Positions 42,165-50,992 of a stretch of DNA of 64,000 nt are shown here, in pieces; within the stretch, counting starts at the first letter, position 1; each line of letters starts with the position of its first letter. The notes beneath the pieces are model-generated. The model saw only the letters and a list, made by a program, of their open reading frames with translations, had not been told where the DNA came from and did not search any database. The stretch comes from Saccharospirillum sp039982735 (GTDB lineage Bacteria; Pseudomonadota; Gammaproteobacteria; Pseudomonadales; Natronospirillaceae), in contig NZ_JBDWXV010000012.1 of the NCBI RefSeq assembly GCF_039982735.1, forward strand, positions 1 through 64,000. Reading direction: 5' to 3'. Position numbers and translations under genes: made by a program.

Positions 42165-43229
42165 CTACTGCAGATACGACCGGACCAGGGAGAGTAGTCT
42201 GTCCATCTGTTCATCGGTGCCGATGGAGATACGCACAAACTCACGGACCCTGGGTTTATTAAAGTAGCGGATCAGTACGTTATCCTGCCGTAACCGGTTG
42301 GCCAGTTCCGCGGCATCCAAACCGGCGGGCGGACGCGCAAAGACAAAATTGGTTTTCGAAGGCAGTACCTCAAAACCCAGTCCAACCAGGGCTCCGGTGA
42401 CGGTCTCGCGGGTTGCCATAATCTGTTGGCAGCAGGCCTCGAAATAACCAACATCGCGCACGGCAGCACAGCCGACCGCTTCGGCGATGCGGTCAATCGG
42501 ATAAGGGTTGAACGAGTTCTTCACCCGGTTCAGCGCTTCGATCAGGTGCGCCTGCCCGGCTGCGAAGCCAAGCCGCATTCCGGCCAGCGATCGGGATTTG
42601 GAGAAGGTCTGTACAACCAGCAAGTTCGGGTAGCGGTCGATCAGTGCCACGGCAGACTCCGCGCCAAAATCCACATAGGCCTCGTCGACCACAACGACCG
42701 ATCCGGTATTGCGCTGCAGCAGGGTTTCAATCTGATCGAGTGACTGCGCCAGGCCGGTTGGCGCATTTGGGTTGGCGAAAATGATGCCGCCGTTGTCGGT
42801 GGTATAGGCATCAAGATCCAGCGAAAAATCCTCTGCGAGTGGGATGGTGTGATACTCCACCCCAAACAACTGGCAATACACCGGATAAAAACTGTAGGTG
42901 ATGTCCGGGAACAGAATCGGTCGGGCTTGCTTCAGCAGCCCCATAAACGCCATGGCCAGTACATCATCTGAGCCGTTGCCGACAAATACCTGCGCCGGTG
43001 CCAGACCCTGGTCTTCGGCAATGGCGTCTTTCAACGACTGGGAGTTCGGGTCCGGATACAGACGCAACCGCTCGGCGGTAGCCGGTTGCTGCAACAGTTG
43101 AGCAACACCCGGCGCTGGCGGGTAGGGACTTTCATTGGTGTTCAGCTTGATCAGGCCGTCTACCCTGGGTTGTTCACCCGGGATGTAGGGGTCCAGAGAG
43201 TGAACCAGAGGGCTCCAGTAAGACGACAT
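42165..43229 (-). CDS. hisC: Histidinol-phosphate aminotransferase
   Basis: 354 residues, PLP fold type I. LNTNESPYPPAP near the N-terminus, GNGSDDVLAMAF, FANPNAPTG, DEAYVDFG and the PLP-Lys motif TFSKSRSLAGMRLGF are all present. It transaminates imidazole-acetol phosphate with glutamate in histidine synthesis, and may also act on aromatic keto acids. The ATG at 43229 (CGAGG upstream) is preferred over 43271. No other his gene is adjacent, as usual for dispersed hisC copies in this group. Confidence 0.92.
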   Translation of the reverse strand: MSSYWSPLVHSLDPYIPGEQPRVDGLIKLNTNESPYPPAPGVAQLLQQPATAERLRLYPDPNSQSLKDAIAEDQGLAPAQVFVGNGSDDVLAMAFMGLLKQARPILFPDITYSFYPVYCQLFGVEYHTIPLAEDFSLDLDAYTTDNGGIIFANPNAPTGLAQSLDQIETLLQRNTGSVVVVDEAYVDFGAESAVALIDRYPNLLVVQTFSKSRSLAGMRLGFAAGQAHLIEALNRVKNSFNPYPIDRIAEAVGCAAVRDVGYFEACCQQIMATRETVTGALVGLGFEVLPSKTNFVFARPPAGLDAAELANRLRQDNVLIRYFNKPRVREFVRISIGTDEQMDRLLSLVRSYLQ

Positions 43230-43337
43230 GCACAACCTCGAATCGACAGTAATTGAGCGACAGCATACCAAAAGCCATCGCGCGCAGGACAGCCTGTTCA
43301 GCCGGGCTTGAACAGCAACCCGCCAGATTCGGTGGCG

Positions 43338-43793
43338 CTAGCCCTGTTTCAACTGATACATGATGAAGTCGCTGGGGCCACCGGTGTATCGGTCGTAGAA
43401 ACCACGACCCCGCTCGTTGAAATGCTGGGTAATCCAGCGCAATGCGGGCCAGCCACGTTCACTGGCAAGGGCTTGCAGCGCTTCGAACAGGGCATCCGCA
43501 GCACCGCTGCCGCGTGCGGCCGGGTCAACAAACATGTCATCCAGAAAGCCCACGTCACAGCCACCCAGTGGACGCGGGCAGGCACGAACATGAGCCAGAC
43601 CAACGACGGCACCGGCTTCGTCACACACCACCAGCCCTTCGAGTACATGGTTTGGGTCGAGCAGCCAGTCCAATACCCGGTCGGCGGTCGCGTCATCCAT
43701 TGGAACGCCATAGAAGTCGGCGTAGCCGTTAAACAGGGCGCGCCAGTCGGGTTTGTCTTCCAGGGTTACAAAGCGGGTCTGGTGGTTTGGCAT
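43338..43793 (-). CDS. GNAT-family N-acetyltransferase
   Basis: 151 residues. Acetyl-CoA-binding motif A is VGFLDDMFVDPAARGSGAA, with the R/Q-x-x-G-x-G/A-like loop reading RGSGAA, and the C-terminus ends FYDRYTGGPSDFIMYQL. The ATG at 43793 follows AGGAGA; the longer frame to 43904 has no ribosome site. The substrate is unknown. Confidence 0.88.
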   Translation of the reverse strand: MPNHQTRFVTLEDKPDWRALFNGYADFYGVPMDDATADRVLDWLLDPNHVLEGLVVCDEAGAVVGLAHVRACPRPLGGCDVGFLDDMFVDPAARGSGAADALFEALQALASERGWPALRWITQHFNERGRGFYDRYTGGPSDFIMYQLKQG

Positions 43794-43890
43794 GGTCTTT
43801 CTCCTGGCTGGGGTGAATGGGAAAGGAGTACGCTCCGGTTCGTCACAGCGATCACCCGGCAAGCAGCCATTGGGTAACGGTTTAGGCCGC

Positions 43891-44466
43891 TTACTGGCCG
43901 CCACCAGTCGCCAGACACCCCGCCAACAGGGCTTTCATCTTTTCAGTGCCCATGTCATTCATCATTTGAATGTTGTTATCGGGTATGGCGTCGACATCCG
44001 GGTAGGCATCGATTGCCGCTTCGAGGGAGTCTTCACGCAGCAGGTGCAGCATGGGGTATGGCGAGCGGTTGGTGTAGTTCTCCGGATCATCACGCTCGGT
44101 ACCACCAAACTGGTATTTGGGGTGAAAGCTGGCGATCTGGAAGATGCCTTCCAGCTCCAGTTCGATCAGCAGGCCTTCGGCGACACCCAGAAAATCGTTG
44201 TAATCGTAAAAGCTCTCGTAGAGGCGCGGGTGAATCAACAGGGTGGTTTCAATGCGGTCTTCCCCGGCCAGAAACAGCAACTCCTCTTGCAGGGCTTCGA
44301 TCAGTGCGGCTTCAGAAGTGGCGTGAGTCACACTGAACCTCACCCGATTTTTCACCAGCTCGCGCTTGGCAAAGGGGCAGAGGTTCAGGTCGATCACGAC
44401 CTGTTCGACCCAGGCGCGGGTCTGGGCGATCAGTGCGGCGTCGTCGTGCACGGGGCAAACCTTCAA
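43891..44466 (-). CDS. DUF1415 family protein
   Basis: 191 residues, full-length DUF1415: WVEQVVIDLNLCPFAKRE near the start, LLIHPRLYESFYDYNDFL, FHPKYQFGG and NRSPYPMLHLLRE. A conserved proteobacterial family of unknown function. It is upstream of, and in the same direction as, the GNAT gene, about 97 bp apart. Confidence 0.9.
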   Translation of the reverse strand: MKVCPVHDDAALIAQTRAWVEQVVIDLNLCPFAKRELVKNRVRFSVTHATSEAALIEALQEELLFLAGEDRIETTLLIHPRLYESFYDYNDFLGVAEGLLIELELEGIFQIASFHPKYQFGGTERDDPENYTNRSPYPMLHLLREDSLEAAIDAYPDVDAIPDNNIQMMNDMGTEKMKALLAGCLATGGGQ

Positions 44467-44513
44467 ATCGATGAGTGTCAGGCGCTCAGTGTATCACCGT
44501 TGACTGGAAAGGC

Positions 44514-44541
44514 TTGACTTCAACTGGCCAAACGGTATCGT
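44514..44541 (+). promoter_or_regulatory. Putative promoter of trpR-trpE-trpG
   Basis: TTGACT (44514-44519), 16 bp, TATCGT (44536-44541). The TrpR operator overlaps the -10 end, a placement suited to repression. Confidence 0.55.
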
Positions 44542-44557
44542 ACTAGTACGCTAGTAC
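44540..44557. promoter_or_regulatory. TrpR operator
   Basis: GTACTAG-TACG-CTAGTAC: a perfect 7-bp inverted repeat with CTAG half-sites four bases apart, as in the classical trp operator. It lies 38 bp before the trpR start. Confidence 0.85.
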
Positions 44558-44595
44558 AAACCAGCGACCCACTACACTGATTTCGGCCAAAAACG

Positions 44596-44838
44596 ATGAC
44601 CGACGACCCTTACAAAGCCGAGTTGATACGCCATTTGCTGGCCATCGACTCGCCAAGCGCCATGGATACCGCCCTGGAAAGCCTGCTGACCCCTGCGGAA
44701 TACCAGGAAATCAGTAAGCGCCTGCAGATCTTCAAGCTGCTTAACGAGGGCGTGGCCCACCGCAAAATCGTTGAACTGCTGGGTGTGGGCATTGCCACGG
44801 TATCGCGGGGCTCGCGGGCCCTGCGCGACACCCACTGA
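44596..44838 (+). CDS. trpR: Trp repressor (short form)
   Basis: 80 residues. LESLLTPAEYQEISKRLQI, VAHRKIVELLGVGIATVSRGSRAL are the TrpR core with its helix-turn-helix (LGVGIATVSRGS matches the E. coli GAGIATITRGS region). It lacks about 15 residues at each end compared with E. coli TrpR (108), including the last helix. With tryptophan bound it should repress its own operon through the site at 44540-44557. trpE follows 42 bp downstream. Confidence 0.85.
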   Translation: MTDDPYKAELIRHLLAIDSPSAMDTALESLLTPAEYQEISKRLQIFKLLNEGVAHRKIVELLGVGIATVSRGSRALRDTH

Positions 44839-44880
44839 CCCGACCCACATCAACGGAACCCACCTTGCCAGGATGCCTTT

Positions 44881-46275
44881 ATGTCTGACATGCCAAAACC
44901 CTTTACGCTGCCGCGTAAACCGCATTATGTGAAGCTCGCGGCTGACTGCGACTTCTTTCAGCTGTTCAAGAAGATCGAGAAGCAGTTCGATACCTGTTAC
45001 ATGCTGGAATCGCTCGGTGAAGACAGCCACATTGCCCGGCACTCCATTATCGGGTTTGATCCGGAATATTGCCTCTATGCCAATGGACGGGAACTGACCA
45101 TAGAAGACCGCGACGGCCAGGCCAACACCTACTCAAGCAGAAACCCGTATGAATTGTTGCGCAGCCTGATGCCGCAAAACATCATTTCGAGAAAATACGC
45201 GGGGGGGCTCTCTGGCTACCTGGGCTACGATGCGATGCAGTATTTCGAGCCGACGCTGCAGCTAAAGGCCAATGATGATTTCGACACCTTTCGGTTTGGT
45301 TTGTACAAAGACGGCCTGATTCTCGACAAAATGACCGGTGAGGTTACCTACTTCTATTACGACAACAGCCGCTACGATTTTCTGCAATCGCTCATCGAGT
45401 CTGAGGACGCGCCGAACGGAGAGCTTCGCATCACGTCACTCGGCGACACTATGAGCCAGGCAGAGCATGCCGCGGCGGTTGCCAAGGTGAAACAGGACAT
45501 CATCGACGGCAAGATCTTTCAGTGCGAAGTGGGTTTTAAAAAGCGCTTTAAAATTGAAGGCGATACGCTGGCACTCTATGAAAAACTGCGTGATATTAAC
45601 CCCTCACCCCAGATGTACTACGTGAAATTCGGCGCGCAGAAACTGGTAGGCGCCAGCCCGGAAATGCTGTTTCGTTTGCGCCAGGGCGAGATGGAAACCT
45701 TCCCATTGGCGGGCACCACCAAACGCGGCGCCAACACCCAGGAAGATACACAGTATGCCCGCGCTCTGCTGAACGACCCGAAAGAAATTGCCGAGCACAA
45801 TATGATTGTCGACCTGCATCGCAACGACATTGGTCGCGTGGCGCAGTTCGGCACGGTAAAAGTGCGCAGCCTGATGGACATTAAACGCTTCAGCCATGTG
45901 CAGCATATTTCCAGCGAGATTGTCGGCATTATGGCGGAAGGTGAAGACATGTTTTCGGCCCTGGCCAGCAATTTCCCGGCGGGCACGCTGACCGGCGCGC
46001 CCAAAATTGAAGCCATGAAAATCATCAACGACCTGGAGACGGATGGCCGCGGCCCCTATGGGGGGGCAGTGGGTCAGTTCTCGTTCAATGGCGATTGCAC
46101 CTTCGCCATTCCAATCCGTACGGTTTTTGTGAACGGCGAACGCGCCTATGTGCAAACCTGCGGTGGCAATGTCTACGACAGCAACGCCGACGATGAATAC
46201 GAAGAGATCCGCCGCAAGTTTGCAGGCACACGCAAAGCGCTGGAGCCCTTTATGGTATCGGAGGCGTCGGCATGA
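44881..46275 (+). CDS. trpE: Anthranilate synthase component I
   Basis: 464 residues of the chorismate-binding family. MLESLGEDSHIARHSIIG near the N-terminus contains the MLES version of the LLES tryptophan-feedback site. Chorismate-domain motifs GEIFQ-like DGKIFQCEVGF, SPEMLFRL, PLAGTTKRG, EHNMIVDLHRNDIGRV and FPAGTLTGAPKIEAM are all present. It makes anthranilate from chorismate with the TrpG glutaminase, whose gene overlaps by 4 bp. Expression is under TrpR; no leader peptide with Trp codons is visible, so no attenuator. Confidence 0.9.
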   Translation: MSDMPKPFTLPRKPHYVKLAADCDFFQLFKKIEKQFDTCYMLESLGEDSHIARHSIIGFDPEYCLYANGRELTIEDRDGQANTYSSRNPYELLRSLMPQNIISRKYAGGLSGYLGYDAMQYFEPTLQLKANDDFDTFRFGLYKDGLILDKMTGEVTYFYYDNSRYDFLQSLIESEDAPNGELRITSLGDTMSQAEHAAAVAKVKQDIIDGKIFQCEVGFKKRFKIEGDTLALYEKLRDINPSPQMYYVKFGAQKLVGASPEMLFRLRQGEMETFPLAGTTKRGANTQEDTQYARALLNDPKEIAEHNMIVDLHRNDIGRVAQFGTVKVRSLMDIKRFSHVQHISSEIVGIMAEGEDMFSALASNFPAGTLTGAPKIEAMKIINDLETDGRGPYGGAVGQFSFNGDCTFAIPIRTVFVNGERAYVQTCGGNVYDSNADDEYEEIRRKFAGTRKALEPFMVSEASA

Positions 46276-46946
46276 AGATTCTCATCATCGACAACTACGA
46301 CTCCTTCACCTACAACCTCTATCAGTTCATTGGGGAGATTCTGACGTCAGCCAAGAACCGCAGCGTGATCGAGCATTTCGAGATTCTGGTGCGTCGCAAC
46401 AACCAGGTCAGCTTTGACGAAGTAAAAGCGATGGCGCCGGATCGAATCATCATCTCACCCGGCCCGGGCTCGCCGGATGATGAACGGTATTTCGGTGTTT
46501 GCGCAGACGTCATCCAACACCTGGGGAAAACCACACCCCTGCTTGGTGTGTGTCTGGGCATGCAAGGCATCGTTCATGTGTTTGGTGGCCAGGTGGTTAA
46601 AGCACCCTTGCCGATGCATGGCAAGATCAGCCCGGTCACACACAACGGCCAGTCGGTATTTCGCGGTGTACCGGACCAATTGGAAGTGATGCGTTATCAC
46701 TCACTGATTGCCGCGGCTGAAACCTTGCCTGAATGTCTGGTCGTCACCGCTGCGGTCGGCGACCTCAGTGCTGACGACTTTAACGACCGGCAACGGCTGG
46801 CCCGGGGTGGCAATTTCGAATTAATGGGCGTTAAGCATCGCGACTTTCCGATTCACGGCATTCAATTTCATCCGGAATCTTTTGCGACTGAGGGGGGCAA
46901 GGAGTTGATTGCGAATTTTCTATTTATTGAGAATGAGCTGGTATAA
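46272..46946 (+). CDS. trpG: Anthranilate synthase component II (glutamine amidotransferase)
   Basis: 224 residues, class I glutamine amidotransferase. IDNYDSFTYNL, ISPGPGSPDD, nucleophile Cys in LLGVCLGMQGI, RYHSLIAA, and the His-Glu pair in GIQFHPESF. It supplies ammonia to TrpE. Slightly longer than average because of an insertion around residues 28-36 and another near 160. Its start overlaps the trpE stop. Confidence 0.92.
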   Translation: MKILIIDNYDSFTYNLYQFIGEILTSAKNRSVIEHFEILVRRNNQVSFDEVKAMAPDRIIISPGPGSPDDERYFGVCADVIQHLGKTTPLLGVCLGMQGIVHVFGGQVVKAPLPMHGKISPVTHNGQSVFRGVPDQLEVMRYHSLIAAAETLPECLVVTAAVGDLSADDFNDRQRLARGGNFELMGVKHRDFPIHGIQFHPESFATEGGKELIANFLFIENELV

Positions 46947-46980
46947 CAAGACCTGCCTGGTAATTTTACGCCAGGCGAAC

Positions 46981-47006
46981 GCTCTCCCAGGGCGCGGGAG
47001 AGCATT
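46981..47006 (+). terminator. Hairpin after trpG
   Basis: GCTCTCCC (46981-46988) and GGGAGAGC (46996-47003), loop of 7, followed by ATTTG. A perfect stem but a short T-run; probably terminates the trp operon. Confidence 0.65.
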
Positions 47007-47020
47007 TGAAGGGCTGGGCT

Positions 47021-47392
47021 CTAGCCGCCGCTGAACGGCGCAACAATTCCAAGCACCACCAGCGCAGCAATAGCCGGCGCTGCCTGCACCCATAAAATCT
47101 TACGGCTGACGGTGGCGGCACCATAAACCCCGGCGACGATGACACAACTGAGAAAGAAGATCATGACCGGAACACCGGCCGTGCCAAGTAACAACCCCCA
47201 GAGCAAACCAGCAACCAGAAAGCCATTATAAAGGCCCTGATTAGCGGCCATTACTTTGGTTATTTCGGCTTTTTCGGCGTTCATGCCAAACACCTTGCGA
47301 CCGATCGGTGACGTCCATAAAAACATTTCCAGCACCAGAAAACCGAGGTGCAACAAGGCGACCAGCGCCACCAGCATTTGAGCTAAATACAT
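47021..47392 (-). CDS. DUF1304 family small membrane protein
   Basis: 123 residues with four hydrophobic helices and the DUF1304 signature HLGFLVLEMFLWTSPIGRKVFGM followed by NQGLYNGFLVAGL. The function is unknown. The start at 47392 removes a weakly supported 21-residue extension. Downstream of gph on the same strand. Confidence 0.88.
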   Translation of the reverse strand: MYLAQMLVALVALLHLGFLVLEMFLWTSPIGRKVFGMNAEKAEITKVMAANQGLYNGFLVAGLLWGLLLGTAGVPVMIFFLSCVIVAGVYGAATVSRKILWVQAAPAIAALVVLGIVAPFSGG

Positions 47393-47418
47393 CACAAAAG
47401 TCCTTGTGTGAGGAAGGG

Positions 47419-48096
47419 TTAGTGCTGTGGCGCAGGGCTTGCAGCGGCCAGACACAGCGCAACGACAGACTCGAAGTCATCGACAATGGCCAGTGGATGA
47501 AACGCTTCCAGCGGCACATTGCCATGATAACCATAACCGACCGCAATGCCACGCATCCCAATAGCATGGGCCGGCTTAAGGTCGTTTTCAGAATCCCCGA
47601 CCATGATGGCTCCGGCCGGTTCAATGCCGAATTCGGCACACACCTGAAGCAGACTTTGCGGGTCGGGCTTGGGGCGCTCGACTTCGTCGCCGCACAATAC
47701 CCGGTCAAAGAAGGGTGCCAGCCCCAGCTCAGTCAGAAAGGTGCCGGTAAAGTGAGAACTTTTATTGGTAATGCAAGCCAGCCTGAGCCCCTGGTGTTGC
47801 AAGGTTGCCAGGCCATCGACGACGCCGGGGTAGATATCAGCCTGCATCAGCGTACGCTGATAAGCCTCGCGAAACAGGGCGTGTGCCCTGCTGGCATCGT
47901 CCTCAAAACCGTGGCTGTAGAGGCCACGTTCAACCAGTTTTTCCGGCCCATTGCCGACCCAGCGGCGCACGTCGTCGATGCTGCAGCCATGGCCGGTGAG
48001 CGTGGTTAACACCTCGTCGAGCGCGGCATGAATGCCACGCGCGCTGTCGACCAGAGTGCCGTCGAGATCAAAGAGTATGGCGGTTGCCGATGTCAC
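47419..48096 (-). CDS. gph: Phosphoglycolate phosphatase
   Basis: 225 residues, HAD subfamily IA. LFDLDGTLVDSARGIHAAL (nucleophile Asp), ITNKSS, KPDPQSLL and MVGDSENDLKPAHAIGM are canonical. It hydrolyses 2-phosphoglycolate, for example from DNA repair. Its start overlaps the stop of the upstream HAD gene by 4 bp. Confidence 0.9.
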   Translation of the reverse strand: MTSATAILFDLDGTLVDSARGIHAALDEVLTTLTGHGCSIDDVRRWVGNGPEKLVERGLYSHGFEDDASRAHALFREAYQRTLMQADIYPGVVDGLATLQHQGLRLACITNKSSHFTGTFLTELGLAPFFDRVLCGDEVERPKPDPQSLLQVCAEFGIEPAGAIMVGDSENDLKPAHAIGMRGIAVGYGYHGNVPLEAFHPLAIVDDFESVVALCLAAASPAPQH

Positions 48097-48923
48097 AGAC
48101 TGAAGCCGTAACGCTCTGCCAGGAAATAGGCAATGGCGCTGTCGGTGTTCTTGCCGATGATGCCGGTCGATACGGCTTTTACTTCATCGAGGGCGTTCTC
48201 CATGGCGTACGCTTCGTCGGCGAGCTTGAACATGCTGACATCGTTGTCTGAATCGCCAAAGCAGACCAGGCGCTTGGCCCCGGTCTGGCGCTGCAGAAAC
48301 TTGACCGCATCGCCCTTGGTGCCGCTGATGTGGTGAATGTCCATCCAGTAGAAGCCTTCGCGGTACATGTCGGGCCCGGCATAAACCTGCACATTGGGCA
48401 TGTCGGCCAGTTCTTCGGCCATGTACAGGACTTTTTCGTTTTCAGTCACGGCGAAGACGTTCAGAATTTGTTCCTGAATCGAGGAAAAGTCGGCATTCAG
48501 TTGCACATTGATCGCCTGGCTTTCCATGTATTTGGCCCAGGCTTCTTCGCGCTCGGTGCCGATGCGGCGAATCACCGCGCCAATGCGGTCTTCGTGATCC
48601 AGCGTATTCAGCCAGGGGTTAATGCCGTGCACTTCCAGGCGGCGGCAGACTTCAACCAACTCCATCGGGTCCATCGGCTGGGCGTTGATGCGCACGTTCT
48701 CGTTGAGATCCCAGATCAGCACGCCGTTCTTGTAGGCCTGGGGGTGGCGGAACCGCACATCGGGCAGGGCTTCGCGACCGCCATGCGGCATACGGCCGGT
48801 GGCGACGGTCCAGGCAACGCCCAGTTCATCGAGTTTGTTCAGTGCCGTTCGAGTCAGGTCGGTGATGCAATCTTCGCCGTCGATCAGCGTGCCGTCGAGG
48901 TCAAATACCAATAATTCGTCCAC
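48093..48923 (-). CDS. Cof-type HAD phosphatase
   Basis: 276 residues, HAD subfamily IIB. FDLDGTLIDGEDCIT (motif I), TVATGRMPHG (motif II), Lys in ISGTKGDAV and CFGDSDNDVSMFKLAD (motif IV) are present, with the large C2B cap between about 85 and 195. It is probably a sugar-phosphate or nucleotide phosphatase; the substrate is not deducible. In an operon with gph. Confidence 0.88.
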   Translation of the reverse strand: MDELLVFDLDGTLIDGEDCITDLTRTALNKLDELGVAWTVATGRMPHGGREALPDVRFRHPQAYKNGVLIWDLNENVRINAQPMDPMELVEVCRRLEVHGINPWLNTLDHEDRIGAVIRRIGTEREEAWAKYMESQAINVQLNADFSSIQEQILNVFAVTENEKVLYMAEELADMPNVQVYAGPDMYREGFYWMDIHHISGTKGDAVKFLQRQTGAKRLVCFGDSDNDVSMFKLADEAYAMENALDEVKAVSTGIIGKNTDSAIAYFLAERYGFSL

Positions 48924-49036
48924 AGGATCTCCCGGGTGAAGGGCGGTGCAAAAATGGCACCGCTCAAATAGAACGTCGTTTTAAAGCCGCTATGTAAAAC
49001 ACTCACGTTTCGGAGTTCGCGGGTGGCAGAGCCCAA

Positions 49037-49714
49037 TCAGGCACTGCGGGTTTTGGCCAGTTCCTGGCGCATGTCGGCGATGCGGGTTTTGTAGTCATCG
49101 GCATTAAAAATGGCCGACCCGGCAACGAACGCGTCGGCGCCAGCTTCGGCGATGGCCCGAATGTTGTCGACTTTCACGCCGCCGTCGACTTCCAGCCGAA
49201 TATCGCGACCCGAGGCTTGTATACGGGCGCGGGCGTCGCGCAGTTTATCGAGTGCGGAGGGCAGGAATGACTGGCCGCCGAAACCGGGGTTGACCGACAT
49301 GATCAGCACCTGATCGATCTTGTCCATGACATAATCCAGATAATGCAGCGGGGTGGCCGGGTTGAACACCAGGCCGGCCTTGCAGCCGCCGTCGCGAATC
49401 AGCTGCAGCGAGCGGTCGATGTGGTCGCTGGCTTCCGGGTGGAAGGTAATGATGCTGGCGCCGGCCTCAATAAAGTCGCCAATCAGCCGATCTACTGGAG
49501 ACACCATCAGGTGCACGTCGATGGGGGCGGTTACGCCGTGATTGCGCAATGCCTTGCACACCATGGGGCCGATGGTCAGGTTGGGCACATAGTGGTTGTC
49601 CATCACATCGAAGTGGACCCAGTCGGCACCGGCGTTCAGAACGGCATCCACTTCTTCGCCCAGTCGGGCAAAATCGGCGGACAATATGGAGGGGGCTATG
49701 ACAAAATCGGACAT
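49037..49714 (-). CDS. rpe: Ribulose-phosphate 3-epimerase
   Basis: 225 residues, TIM barrel. APSILSADFARLGEEV, HFDVMDNHYVPNLTIGP, DVHLMV, SVNPGFGGQSF, LEVDGGVKVDN and ADAFVAGSAIF contain the metal-binding His/Asp residues. Interconverts ribulose- and xylulose-5-phosphate. The start at 49714 fits the family; the frame extends to 49780. Neighbouring gph is a common gammaproteobacterial association. Confidence 0.95.
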   Translation of the reverse strand: MSDFVIAPSILSADFARLGEEVDAVLNAGADWVHFDVMDNHYVPNLTIGPMVCKALRNHGVTAPIDVHLMVSPVDRLIGDFIEAGASIITFHPEASDHIDRSLQLIRDGGCKAGLVFNPATPLHYLDYVMDKIDQVLIMSVNPGFGGQSFLPSALDKLRDARARIQASGRDIRLEVDGGVKVDNIRAIAEAGADAFVAGSAIFNADDYKTRIADMRQELAKTRSA

Positions 49715-49817
49715 TTCGGGGCGTCTCACGGCTGGCGGAACGCCCATTCTAGTGACTGCCAGAGGGAGGTCAAACGCCAATGTGTCCGACCACCGATAAA
49801 ACCCGGGTTACCACCCG

Positions 49818-50633
49818 ATGACGCAACGCTCCCTGCTGCTGATATTCAGCCTGTGTGCGCTATTCGCGATTAGCGCTTACAGCCGGGCAGAAGCGTTGGG
49901 CCAGGCGCGTGCCAACCACCTGAATGACCTGGCTCAGGCACGCGAAAATGCTCAGAATGGCGAAGAAGTTGTCATTCTGGGCGAAGGCGACAACGCCTTC
50001 CTGGGCTTAAGCCTGCAGCAACGCACCGCCACCCCACAGGGCGCGGTGCTGATTCTGCACGATCAGGGTCACAACCCGGACTGGCCAGTACTGCTGCAAC
50101 AGGCTCGGAACTATTTGCCCGATGTCGGTTGGAACACCTTGTCGATCGCCCTGCCTCTGGTGGGCGGCTATGCCACCGATGCCGAGGCAACGCTCAACCG
50201 CATCGCCCTCGGTCTGCAACGCCTGAACCAGGACGGCCAGTTCAATCTGGTGGTTCTGGGCTATGGTGAGGGCGCTTACTGGGCGGCCCGCTATCTGTCG
50301 GAACGTCTAACGCCAGACCAGGAAATCGGCTATGGGCTGATGATGGTCAATGCCAAAACCATCGAACCCGACCTGCCCAACCTGATCGGCGGCCTGAACA
50401 TCGCCATTCTCGACTGGGTGTCCGACGACGCCCCGGCGGCGTTAAGTGCAGCCGATAACCGCCGCGCGGCAGCCCGACGCAACCAACTCGAACGCTTCAC
50501 TCAGATCCGCGACCCCGGGCAAGCCTCGTTTTACAACCAGGCCACTCCCAATCGCACCACCCGACGGCTCTGGGGCTGGCTACGCACCCGAATGGCCGGG
50601 CGTGAGGGTGAAGTTCGGACAATTGAGGAGTAG
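49818..50633 (+). CDS. DUF3530 family exported protein
   Basis: 271 residues with a signal peptide (about 1-24). An alpha/beta-hydrolase-like core has LILHDQGHNPDWP, GWNTLSIALPL and a GYGEGAYWA nucleophile-elbow-like turn where Ser is replaced by Glu, so classical serine hydrolysis is unlikely. Conserved gammaproteobacterial family of unknown function. Confidence 0.82.
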   Translation: MTQRSLLLIFSLCALFAISAYSRAEALGQARANHLNDLAQARENAQNGEEVVILGEGDNAFLGLSLQQRTATPQGAVLILHDQGHNPDWPVLLQQARNYLPDVGWNTLSIALPLVGGYATDAEATLNRIALGLQRLNQDGQFNLVVLGYGEGAYWAARYLSERLTPDQEIGYGLMMVNAKTIEPDLPNLIGGLNIAILDWVSDDAPAALSAADNRRAAARRNQLERFTQIRDPGQASFYNQATPNRTTRRLWGWLRTRMAGREGEVRTIEE

Positions 50634-50684
50634 TCGGTGCCCGGGAGGTTAGTCCTACAGGTGGCATGAGTTCGTGCAGGATAA

Positions 50685-50805
50685 CGGGTATGCCTATCCG
50701 GGTGGTGCGACACATCGCTCGGCGTGAACCCATCCATGGCGGTCCGACGTCTCGGGCCTAGACCACAGCATCCATGCTGTGGACTCCCCCGGATAGGCAT
50801 ACCCG
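50685..50805 (+). repeat. Structured palindromic intergenic repeat, copy 1
   Basis: Outer arms CGGGTATGCCTATCCGGG (50685-50702) and its exact complement (50788-50805) form an 18-bp perfect stem. An inner hairpin CCACAGCAT (50763-50771) / ATGCTGTGG (50774-50782) lies inside. GAACCCATCCATGG and GGCCTAGACC are conserved with the copy at 54998-55103. Resembles ERIC-like or other large palindromic elements; not named. Confidence 0.8.
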
Positions 50806-50992
50806 CCACCCAGCACTTGCTTTTCGGGTAGATCTGCAACCTGCAAGATACGAAATCGACAAGTTACATACTCAACACGGCCTACTGGCACAGGATTATT
50901 TTGCCTTCAAAGGGGTCACGCCACCGCGCATCTGGGCTATGCTTTTCTGCTGTGGCACTGCCACGCCGTTATCGGGACCTCAGGAGCGCAGT

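Noticed and set aside
44838..44881. Attenuator or leader peptide before trpE
   Set aside because: Only 42 bp, with no Trp codons or alternative hairpins.
50774..50992. 73-residue N-terminal extension of the HD-GYP protein
   Set aside because: The frame starts inside the palindromic repeat and the downstream ATG has a good ribosome site and normal domain start.
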